The notes under the pieces are model-generated. The model searched no databases, had not been told where the DNA came from, and saw nothing but the letters and a program-made list of their open reading frames with translations. 6,492 bases of DNA from Methanocella sp. (GTDB lineage: Archaea > Halobacteriota > Methanocellia > Methanocellales > Methanocellaceae): NCBI RefSeq assembly GCF_035506375.1, contig NZ_DATJPM010000079.1, forward strand, positions 1-6,492. Direction: 5' to 3'. The position numbers and the translations under genes are program-made. Positions 1-5,226 of the stretch are shown piece by piece; position 1 is the stretch's first letter; every line of letters begins with the position of its first letter.

Positions 1-240
1 TTATTCACCACGGCGACACGGCGAACACGGCGCTTTTTTATGATCGGCACGGCGACACCACGGCGACACGGTTTCCTGATAATATTATTAAGCAGGGGGT
101 CTCCGAGGGGTAAGCAAGAGCGCTCCGCGCGGCGTCAGCCCTCTTCAGGATATAAAAGTAAGCAGGGGGTCTCTGAGGGGGCATCAGCCCCCTTTAGGAA
201 ATAAAAGGCGCCGTGTTCGCCGTGTCGCCGTGGTGAATAA
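1..240. repeat. Inverted-repeat element (33-bp perfect arms, MITE-like)
   Basis: Bases 1-33 are the exact reverse complement of bases 208-240, with 174 bp between the arms. Four further A/T pairs follow inward (35-38 with 203-206). The arms consist of CACGG words spaced 8-9 bp apart. A third, shorter copy of the left arm's 16-mer CACCACGGCGACACGG lies at 56-71. No open reading frame of interest lies inside. The shape, long terminal inverted repeats around a short non-coding core, resembles a MITE, but the left edge is the window edge, so neither true ends nor a target-site duplication can be tested. It could equally be two opposed copies of a dispersed CACGG repeat. If transcribed from hypE readthrough it would form a very stable hairpin. 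Confidence 0.8.
91..207. repeat. Tandem G-rich repeat, two units
   Basis: Bases 91-110 and 161-180 match at 19 of 20 positions (AGCAGGGGGTCTCNGAGGGG). The segments that follow, 131-158 and 180-207, match at 24 of 28 positions and both end in ATAAAAG. Unit one spans 91-160; unit two is shorter because about 20 bases (roughly 111-130) are absent. In unit two, AGGGGG (176-181) pairs perfectly with CCCCCT (188-193) around a six-base loop. In unit one the corresponding GAGGG and CCCTC can also pair across a longer loop, so pairing is kept although bases differ. No coding potential is seen. Confidence 0.75.
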
Positions 241-245
241 AAGAG

Positions 246-281
246 TGCCGTGCCCTCCGTGGTGCCTCCGTGCCGCCGTGG
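246..281. repeat. CCGTG-type short repeat next to hypE stop
   Basis: Four CCGTG words occur in this stretch at roughly 8-bp spacing, separated by C-rich variable bases. It continues the style of the right inverted-repeat arm (208-240) but is diverged in its spacer bases. It ends three bases before the complement of the hypE stop codon (285-287), so on the hypE transcript it would form the start of the 3' untranslated region. The A-rich stretch at 236-242 becomes a short T-run on the hypE strand and is the only terminator-like feature nearby; support for termination there is weak. Confidence 0.6.
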
Positions 282-284
282 TTT

Positions 285-1316
285 TTAGCAGACACGTGGT
301 ACGGGGTCGCCGAGGGGCGGCTCGATGAACCGCTGGCCGCCTATTTTGGTGCGCATGATGACGCCACTGCCCTCTTCAACGTCGCCGATGATGACGGCGT
401 TCTTGCCGTACTTCGTCTTGCGAATAGCCTCGAGGACTGCCTCGGCCTTGTCCGCCTCTACGCCCATGACCGCTTTGCCCTCGTTGGCCACTTCCATGGG
501 GTCCAGGCCCAGCATGTCGGCCGCCGCACGGACGTCCTGGCGGAAGGGAAGCGTCTCCTCATGGATGACGACCTTTACGCCGCTCTTTTTGGCCATCTCG
601 TTCAGCACGTTGGCCACGCCGCCCCGGGTGGGGTCCTTCATTGCAGTGACGCCGCCTACGGCGAGCGCCGCCTCGACCGTGTGCCAGATGGGCGCCACGT
701 CGGACTTCAGCTCGGAGCCGAACTTGAAGCCCTCCCGATAGGCTATTATCGCGATGCCGTGGTCGCCGATGGTCCCGGTGACGATGATCTTGTTGCCGGG
801 CTTCAGGCCGCAGTCCCGTATCGGGTTATCGGTGATGCCGATGCCCGACGTGTTGATGATGATGCTGTCGAGCGCCTCCCGAGGCAACACTTTCGTGTCG
901 CCCGTGACCAGGGCGCAGCCCGCCTCTTCCAGGGCCTCGTCCACGGACCTGACGATCTTCTGCAGGTCCGCGATGGGGAAGCCTTCGGGCAGCACCACGC
1001 CGTTCGTGAGGGCTATCGGCTTTGCGCCCATCATGGCCAGGTCGTTGACCGTGCCCGAAATGGACAGGCGCCCGATGTCGCCGCCCGGAAAGAAGATGGG
1101 CTTGATGACGTGATTATCCGTCGTGAGAACGATGTATTTGTCGCCGAACGGTATGGCCGCGCCGTCGTCCAGCGCCTCCAGGCCGATGCCCCCGGCGTTG
1201 TTGTTCTTGATGGTGGCGAACACGCCGCCGATGAGCGACTGCATCATCTCGCCGCCCGCGCCGTGGATGAGGCTCACCTTATCCGGCATCTTTTGAACGA
1301 TTGCCACCTTTTCCAT
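285..1316 (-). CDS. hypE: Hydrogenase maturation protein HypE
   Basis: HypE uses ATP to dehydrate a carbamoyl group, delivered by HypF to its C-terminal cysteine, into a thiocyanate. The cyanide is then passed to iron on the HypC-HypD complex for the [NiFe]-hydrogenase active site. The 343-residue product has the normal family length and the AIRS/PurM-like ATP-binding fold signatures: HGAGG at 18-22, DDGA at 50-53, a GGDIGRLSISGTVNDLAMMG stretch at 78-97, GDTKV at 139-143 and DPTRGGVA at 228-235. It ends in PRVC, the cysteine tail (C343) that carries the carbamoyl/cyanide group, so the catalytic end is intact. The ATG shares its A with the hypA TAA stop (TAATG), implying translational coupling, with GGAG 11 nt upstream inside hypA. 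It is the last gene of the hypC-hypA-hypE run. Confidence 0.96.
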   Translation of the reverse strand: MEKVAIVQKMPDKVSLIHGAGGEMMQSLIGGVFATIKNNNAGGIGLEALDDGAAIPFGDKYIVLTTDNHVIKPIFFPGGDIGRLSISGTVNDLAMMGAKPIALTNGVVLPEGFPIADLQKIVRSVDEALEEAGCALVTGDTKVLPREALDSIIINTSGIGITDNPIRDCGLKPGNKIIVTGTIGDHGIAIIAYREGFKFGSELKSDVAPIWHTVEAALAVGGVTAMKDPTRGGVANVLNEMAKKSGVKVVIHEETLPFRQDVRAAADMLGLDPMEVANEGKAVMGVEADKAEAVLEAIRKTKYGKNAVIIGDVEEGSGVIMRTKIGGQRFIEPPLGDPVPRVC

Positions 1317-1660
1317 TAGATCTCAAGCTCCATATTTTTTAAGCAGATATCCCTGCCCGCCTTAATTTTCAGCGTCATGCCGCACTTCGGGCAGGAGCAC
1401 GCGAAACGGTCCTCGATGGGGCCCTCGTAGCCGCAGTTCGGGCACTCGCCCACCGCGGGCACGGTCTCTATCCTGAGCTTCGCGCCCTTCATCATATTAT
1501 CCTCGATGAGAATGTCGAACATGAACTCCAGCTGCTCGGGGTTCACCATCGCCAGCTCGCCGGCCTCGACGGACACGCTGATGACCTTCCTGGCGTGATT
1601 ATCCATGGCGGTCTTCAGGGCCGTGTTGACCAGGTCGGTGGCGATGCTAAGTTCGTGCAT
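1316..1660 (-). CDS. hypA: Hydrogenase nickel incorporation protein HypA
   Basis: HypA is the nickel metallochaperone that, usually with the GTPase HypB, delivers Ni to the large subunit of [NiFe]-hydrogenase after the Fe(CN)2CO group is in place. The product has 114 residues, the standard size. It starts MHELSIA, where His2 and Glu3 belong to the N-terminal nickel site. The C-terminal half carries the structural zinc site as C73-x2-C76 and C90-x2-C93, with an additional Cys88 just before the second pair. The start overlaps the hypC 3' end by 14 nt and has a GAGG ribosome-binding site nine bases upstream, inside hypC. No hypB partner is in the window. Assignment is secure on motif, length and neighbours. 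Confidence 0.96.
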   Translation of the reverse strand: MHELSIATDLVNTALKTAMDNHARKVISVSVEAGELAMVNPEQLEFMFDILIEDNMMKGAKLRIETVPAVGECPNCGYEGPIEDRFACSCPKCGMTLKIKAGRDICLKNMELEI

Positions 1661-1892
1661 TATCCATTTCCTCGTTGATGGCCGCCACTTCGTCGAGGAC
1701 CTTCTTCATTTCCAGGGCTTCCTTCTCGTCGACCACCTGGATGGCAAAGCCGGTGTGCACGAGGACCCAGTCGTTTATCTTGGGCTCCTCGAGCAGGTCC
1801 AGCCGTATCTCCTGGGTCAGGCCCCCGAAGTCGGCCACTGCTATGTTGCCTTCCTTGAACTCTTTTAGCTGAGCCAGAACTGCAAGACACAT
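1647..1892 (-). CDS. hypC: Hydrogenase assembly chaperone HypC/HupF
   Basis: HypC is a small OB-fold chaperone that binds HypD, carries the iron being dressed with CN and CO, and docks on the hydrogenase large-subunit precursor. The start at 1892 gives 81 residues beginning MCLAV; after methionine removal Cys2 is the essential iron-binding N-terminus. The family's later VLVHxGFAI block is present at 43-51 with His46. The frame stays open upstream to an ATG at 1979, but that would bury Cys2, and AGGAG (1904-1908) lies 11 nt before the 1892 ATG, so the short form is chosen. Oddity: residue 6 is leucine, where the family usually has proline (MCLAxP). It is the first gene of the operon and overlaps hypA by 14 nt. 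Confidence 0.94.
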   Translation of the reverse strand: MCLAVLAQLKEFKEGNIAVADFGGLTQEIRLDLLEEPKINDWVLVHTGFAIQVVDEKEALEMKKVLDEVAAINEEMDNART

Positions 1893-1903
1893 GATCAGTA
1901 TTA

Positions 1904-1908
1904 CTCCT
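1904..1908 (-). promoter_or_regulatory. Ribosome-binding site of hypC
   Basis: AGGAG on the minus strand, 11 nt before the ATG at 1892. The spacing is slightly long, but this is the strongest Shine-Dalgarno match in the region, and it decides the start in favour of the MCLAV form over the in-frame ATG at 1979. Confidence 0.65.
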
Positions 1909-1913
1909 AAAAA

Positions 1914-1931
1914 ACCGGTATATCCTCCGGT
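1914..1931. promoter_or_regulatory. Inverted repeat ACCGG-N8-CCGGT upstream of hypC
   Basis: Perfect 5+5 bp inverted repeat with an 8-bp spacer, lying just before the hypC ribosome-binding site. It could be an operator or a small hairpin in the 5' leader. On the minus strand the spacer contains a GATATAC sequence that might itself be a weak TATA element, which would place transcription start almost at the hypC ATG. Function is unproven, and short inverted repeats arise by chance. Confidence 0.3.
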
Positions 1932-2075
1932 CAGGTGTTCTTCCTTGATATTCATCTCGACGTTCAAATACATTTCCATCCGCGTGAAACTTTAGCCGGC
2001 GGACGATTCAAAGGCACGTTTTCCGTGTTTTTATGGGACAACCTTTGAGGAAGCGGATATTAAAGATTCAAATAC

Positions 2076-2083
2076 TTATATAT
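2076..2083 (+). promoter_or_regulatory. TATA box of the secreted-protein gene
   Basis: TTATATAT in an AT-rich context preceded by an A-rich stretch, a good archaeal TATA element. Transcription would start about 25 nt on, near 2105, giving a leader of about 29 nt before the ATG at 2134. The leader contains GAGGGG (2123-2128) as ribosome-binding site and TATCGAG twice (2104-2110 and 2119-2125). The box rules out the in-frame upstream ATG at 2086, which would lie before the transcript begins. Confidence 0.7.
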
Positions 2084-2133
2084 TAATGATTTTATTATTA
2101 TTTTATCGAGCTATAACCTATCGAGGGGTAACG

Positions 2134-3066
2134 ATGAAACAGAGTACACTTATCGCAATAGTATTGGGAGTCGTCATCGTGTGCGCGGTGGCGCTGGTGG
2201 CGCTGAACTTCAACTCGCTGACGCCGTCAGGTAAAAACACTGCCACGGCCGTTCCGACGACGGCGAAAACGGCCTCGGACGTTCTCGAAAAGTTCGACGC
2301 CCTCAAGGCAAAGGTCAACGCCTCCGGCATGTGGTTCGGCGGGGCGGCGATCCAGAACGCCATGGGCGACGAGTCCGCCATGGTCTACATTTACAGGCCG
2401 ACCGGCTCCTCCGACATATCCGGCCTGATATCAGGAGGTTTCTCGGCACTGTATACGGTGTTCCAGACGGAGGACCCGCTGCTGGTCGGGCTGATCGACA
2501 CGACCCAGAAGGTCAGTGCGTCGCAATATAAGGTCGACGTATACTCCATGGGCCGGCCCATGGTCGAGATGTATATGGAAGGCAACATCGCCCCGTCGGA
2601 GCTCGTGAAGAAGGCGATCATAATCACGCCACAGTCACAGAGCGTCCGCGGCAACAACACCACGCCCTCAGGTAAGGCGACGGTGCTGCCGACACCCGCG
2701 AAAAACTTCACGCCCCCCGCCGACCGGCAGGCGTACGTCGTCGAGTCCCTGAACCGGACCAGCTATAAGCCGATCAGCCTGCAGACGGGCGCTATGCAGG
2801 ACGGGGGCAAGGCAGTTAGCCTGGCCTACTCGATACCGGCCAGCCTGACGGACGCCCAGAGGTACGATGCAATCGAGACCGGCCTGAAGCTCTGCGCGGC
2901 CGCCTTCGGCGACTACGACCGGTACTATATCAGCCTGATCTCGGAGCAGGGCAACGAGTACTACGTCGTCGACGCGGGCTCCACGGCGGCGCTGGACTAC
3001 GACCAGGGCCTGATCAGCCAGGACCAGCTCTATAGGAGCATCAACCTGACGTACTACACTAAGTGA
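2134..3066 (+). CDS. Membrane-anchored extracellular protein, duplicated domain, function unknown
   Basis: I do not recognise this family. The 310-residue product starts with a single hydrophobic segment (about 6-25) after MKQST. There is no lipobox cysteine, so it is probably an uncleaved or cleaved signal anchor with the rest outside the cell. A Thr/Ala/Pro-rich linker (30-47) leads to domain one (about 48-165). A second Pro/Thr linker (173-195) leads to domain two (about 198-310). The two domains look like diverged copies: each has a helix, a V-x-L/I-x-Y strand (around 84 and 229), a helix, a central strand, then an acidic-aromatic stretch with G-x-I-(5)-L (150-157, 292-299). Six N-glycosylation sequons (N62, N174, N175, N191, N207, N304) fit an exposed archaeal surface protein. 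The start is fixed by the TATA box and GAGGGG. It is a single-gene unit, divergent from the hyp operon. Confidence 0.85.
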   Translation: MKQSTLIAIVLGVVIVCAVALVALNFNSLTPSGKNTATAVPTTAKTASDVLEKFDALKAKVNASGMWFGGAAIQNAMGDESAMVYIYRPTGSSDISGLISGGFSALYTVFQTEDPLLVGLIDTTQKVSASQYKVDVYSMGRPMVEMYMEGNIAPSELVKKAIIITPQSQSVRGNNTTPSGKATVLPTPAKNFTPPADRQAYVVESLNRTSYKPISLQTGAMQDGGKAVSLAYSIPASLTDAQRYDAIETGLKLCAAAFGDYDRYYISLISEQGNEYYVVDAGSTAALDYDQGLISQDQLYRSINLTYYTK

Positions 3067-3095
3067 GCGCAGGCACCGCTCACTTTTCTCTTTTT
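3061..3095 (+). terminator. Hairpin/U-tract terminator overlapping a stop codon
   Basis: AAGTGAGCG (3061-3069) pairs perfectly with CGCTCACTT (3077-3085) around a seven-base loop, and TTTTCTCTTTTT (3084-3095) follows. The TGA stop (3064-3066) of the secreted-protein gene lies inside the left stem, so the hairpin can form only once the ribosome has left. Archaea mainly use U-tracts for termination; both elements are present here. Confidence 0.8.
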
Positions 3096-3110
3096 AATCC
3101 CTGCCAAGGC

Positions 3111-3415
3111 CCTTAAAAATTGATAAGAACGCTCGAAGACTGTTCAGCCACGAAGCTACTCGAAGCGGGCCTGAAGTGACTCTAAGATTCTTAAAATTAT
3201 ATGCTGTGTTGAATAATAGTTGTTGTCTGTCCGGATGACCAGTTTTATGCCCGATAAACTGGTTAAGTCCGCGAAGACTGTTCGAGCGCGAAGACCGCGA
3301 ATATAGACATAAGCCCCTGAAGATGAGAACAGGCTCGATAACACTAAAGAACGATAATTCATAGAAATTATTTAAGAAAGTCTTTGCGGACTTGGCATGC
3401 TTCGCGGCCGTAGTA
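3111..3415 (+). repeat. Intergenic repeat element, long copy
   Basis: This gene-free spacer carries a sequence that recurs at 5227-5404 in the same orientation. The first about 115 bp (3111-3230) align along their length with 5227-5341, including a 19-bp exact match (3143-3161 with 5261-5279) and an exact 11-mer GGCCTGAAGTG (3168-3178). Further matches follow: ATAAGCCC near 3309, and AAGTCTTTGCGGACTT (3378-3393) followed by ATGC and TTCG. This copy is longer by an additional about 80 bp (about 3228-3308) holding a CCAGTTT/AAACTGG hairpin (3239-3262) and AAGTCCGCGAAGACT (3265-3279). The latter pairs at 14 of 15 positions with 3379-3393. A 68-codon minus-strand frame crosses the element but has no convincing start or composition. 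The element lies between two convergent genes. Confidence 0.75.
3239..3262. repeat. Small hairpin inside the long intergenic element
   Basis: CCAGTTT (3239-3245) and AAACTGG (3256-3262) are perfect complements. With one T bulged, the stem extends two more pairs towards a GCCCG loop. It lies in the segment absent from the second copy of the element, so it may belong to an insertion rather than to the core repeat. Confidence 0.5.
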
Positions 3416-3426
3416 ATTAATAAGGG

Positions 3427-3828
3427 TTACCTGCTCTTTACGTATCGGTACATGACATAGGCAATGTAGCCGAACATGCCCAGCAGGACCGCGGCCATGA
3501 TATAGTCGACGGTCGTGGCGGACGGCGTCGCCAGGTATGAGGCCGCGATTATGAGAAGCGCCAGCTCGATGAGAGCCTCGACGGTGACGGTCGCGTAGAA
3601 AATATTATCCCTCGGGAGGGCGTGGGCATCTTCCTCGGCCGACTCCAGGCTGATGCTGCCCTGCTCGACGCCCATGAGCCGCATGTAGCTGTTCAGCTCC
3701 TGGCGGTCGAGCTCATCCTCTATGTGCGTGACCCGCTGGCCTTTCCGGCGGTCGTTAATCTCCCTTATCTTTTTATTGATCAGCTCCATCTTGCTCGTGA
3801 GGGAGTCGCCCGAGGACTTCTTACTCAT
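3427..3828 (-). CDS. Small membrane protein with cytoplasmic N-terminal domain, unknown function
   Basis: I do not recognise this 133-residue protein. The first about 75 residues are strongly charged and mostly helical, with a possible short coiled coil around 13-52 (Lys/Arg/Glu/Asp-rich, heptad-like Leu/Ile/Met). Two hydrophobic helices follow, about 79-100 and 107-127, joined by a short TPSATT turn, and the tail is basic (RYVKSR). Positive-inside reasoning puts both ends in the cytoplasm. Glu84 and Glu88 sit in the first helix, unusual for a simple anchor. It begins 95 bp after the nre stop on the same strand, but a TATA-like TTTATATG (3851-3858) centred 26 nt upstream suggests its own, nearly leaderless transcript. 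AAGGT at 3836-3840 could serve as ribosome-binding site if transcription begins further up. The length, hydrophobic pattern and clean start make it a real gene; the role is unknown. Confidence 0.8.
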   Translation of the reverse strand: MSKKSSGDSLTSKMELINKKIREINDRRKGQRVTHIEDELDRQELNSYMRLMGVEQGSISLESAEEDAHALPRDNIFYATVTVEALIELALLIIAASYLATPSATTVDYIMAAVLLGMFGYIAYVMYRYVKSR

Positions 3829-3850
3829 GAAAGTTACCTTACGCTTATTA

Positions 3851-3858
3851 CATATAAA
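3851..3858 (-). promoter_or_regulatory. TATA box of the small membrane-protein gene
   Basis: TTTATATG on the minus strand, centred about 26 nt before the ATG at 3828, which predicts a leaderless or nearly leaderless mRNA. A second AT-rich candidate (AATTATATTA, around 3905-3914) would give a leader of about 50 nt that includes the AAGGT motif. The two cannot be separated from sequence alone. Confidence 0.5.
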
Positions 3859-3923
3859 TATTTTTGTAATGAGACAAGATTATTCACTTTTTTATGCCAT
3901 ACTATTAATATAATTTACCGGCG

Positions 3924-5159
3924 TTAAAAGAAGTCGAACAGCCGCTTTTGTTCCTTCATATACTTATAGAGGCGGCTTGAGCTCAGCCACGGCTGGAGGG
4001 GGGACTTGAGGCGCTTTCCGGCCTCCGCCAGCGCAAGGTCGAGCGTATCGAAGGCCATGGGCGGATTGGCCAGCGCCTGCTTTGCCAGCTCCCGAAAGCG
4101 CCAGACGCCCAGCGGTATCCAGTCGTTCAGGACCTCCAGGAAGGCGATGGCCCCGGCCTGCCGGCCTGCGGCGTCCAGGTATTCGGCCACGGGCAGCCGG
4201 GCGGCATAGTAGGCGCCGGCCAGCGCCGACGCATAGCCCTTGCGGCCCTCGTAGAACTCGAAGTCCGAGTCGCAGTGCCAGTTCGGGGCGCTCATGTGCC
4301 AGAGCTCGAGGCCCTCGAACATCCAGGGCGTGGGGGTTAGAAGTATCACGACGTTATTGGCTAGCGCTTCAGCGCTGAAGACGGTGTACTTGTCGATGGT
4401 CGGGTAGTATTTTACCTTATCGAGCAGGCCTGTACCTGCGATGTCGTCTACCGCCGTGATGCTCCACCCCGTGGGCACGAGCCGCCGGCTCGCCTTCTCG
4501 CCCAGCAGCCCGACGGAGAAAAGCCTCGTAATTTGCCGCTGGCCGATGTTACTCTGTAACAGGTCCAGAACGCCCGGAGCCGCCTTGTAGTCCGTGTCCG
4601 ACGTCACGCGGTCCACGGCCCGGGGCACGGAGGGATTATCGATGATCGAAAAGCTCTTTAAGTCGGCGGACGGCCCCGCCGGGGCCTCGCGCATGGAGAA
4701 CGCCACCCGGGAGTCGGGCTTTTTCTGGAATGCGGCCTCGGTGTCCACGGGCTTATCGGACAGCACCATCTCCTGGACCTTCTCCAGAACGCCGGTAGGC
4801 TCTGAGGCGCTGCCTATGTCCACTACGGACTTGCTGCGGACGAGCTGAAACCGGTATCTGAGGATGTCGTCGAAACCCAGGCCCAGCCACTTTTCCGAGT
4901 CCATGTCCATGGTATTGCCCGAGAGCGGCGGTATCAGGGGGCCGGCGATGACCTTCGGGTAGCCATAGCTGCCCACGAAGACGGCCGGGGGCGCCGAGCC
5001 GGCGATCTCCTCCTTCAGGCCTTTCAGGTCCACATACGTCTTCGCCTTTACTAATATCGGGCATACGCGCCTGCCGCAGAGGGCCATGAAGCCCCGGCAG
5101 CGCACGCAGAGCGATTCCTTCTTCGTTTCGCCGTAGCCGAAGGTGACCTGCCTATCCAC
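3924..5159 (-). CDS. nreA: Archaeal DNA repair protein of the Nre family (PCNA-binding)
   Basis: Nre proteins are conserved archaeal factors that act in DNA damage repair together with the sliding clamp PCNA; their biochemical activity is poorly defined. The 411-residue product has the expected two-part structure. The N-terminal Nre domain has a zinc-finger-like cluster C18-x2-C21-x6-C28-x4-C33 and then a conserved FVGSYGYPKVIAGPLIPP block (61-78). The C-terminal Nre domain includes the IPLGVWRFRELAKQA stretch before the tail. The last eight residues, QKRLFDFF (404-411), match the PIP box QxxLxxFF exactly and end at the stop codon, as in other Nre proteins. The start is GTG: no ATG, GTG or TTG lies upstream in frame before a stop, and the next Met (25) would lose two of the zinc cysteines. 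AGGAGG lies only two bases before the GTG, unusually close. The NreA versus NreB label is less certain than the family. Confidence 0.92.
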   Translation of the reverse strand: MDRQVTFGYGETKKESLCVRCRGFMALCGRRVCPILVKAKTYVDLKGLKEEIAGSAPPAVFVGSYGYPKVIAGPLIPPLSGNTMDMDSEKWLGLGFDDILRYRFQLVRSKSVVDIGSASEPTGVLEKVQEMVLSDKPVDTEAAFQKKPDSRVAFSMREAPAGPSADLKSFSIIDNPSVPRAVDRVTSDTDYKAAPGVLDLLQSNIGQRQITRLFSVGLLGEKASRRLVPTGWSITAVDDIAGTGLLDKVKYYPTIDKYTVFSAEALANNVVILLTPTPWMFEGLELWHMSAPNWHCDSDFEFYEGRKGYASALAGAYYAARLPVAEYLDAAGRQAGAIAFLEVLNDWIPLGVWRFRELAKQALANPPMAFDTLDLALAEAGKRLKSPLQPWLSSSRLYKYMKEQKRLFDFF

Positions 5160-5160
5160 G

Positions 5161-5166
5161 TCCTCC
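5161..5166 (-). promoter_or_regulatory. Unusually close ribosome-binding site of nre
   Basis: AGGAGGA on the minus strand runs almost into the GTG start at 5159, with two bases between AGGAGG and the start codon instead of the usual five to ten. It is the strongest Shine-Dalgarno match in the window, and combined with a GTG start it may lower translation. No alternative start that keeps the zinc cysteines fits the spacing better. Confidence 0.55.
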
Positions 5167-5226
5167 TGTAAGCCCTGCGAATGAATAATGATTGCGTTAG
5201 CGTGGCAAAAGTAATTCCTGCTAAGA

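Noticed and set aside
1..240. CRISPR array
   Set aside because: The repeats are inverted or simple CACGG words with 8-9 bp spacing; there are no regular repeat-spacer units and no cas genes.
270..1319. A 349-codon plus-strand reading frame covering all of hypE
   Set aside because: It is antisense to a gene with complete family motifs, its translation resembles no family, and long antisense frames are expected opposite GC-rich codons.
1893..1979. In-frame 29-residue N-terminal extension of HypC
   Set aside because: HypC needs Cys2 at the processed N-terminus, and a ribosome-binding site precedes the internal ATG. The extension is probably untranslated leader.
2086..2133. Upstream ATG extending the secreted protein by 16 residues
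   Set aside because: It overlaps the TATA box and lies before the predicted transcription start; the ATG at 2134 has a ribosome-binding site and gives a normal signal anchor.
3156..3362. 68-codon minus-strand frame in the intergenic spacer
   Set aside because: It lies entirely within the repeat element, is not preserved in the second copy and has no recognisable protein features.
3111..3415. tRNA or other structured RNA gene in the spacer
   Set aside because: No cloverleaf with a GTTCRANNC T-arm can be found. The hairpins present are explained by the repeat element, though an unknown small RNA cannot be excluded.
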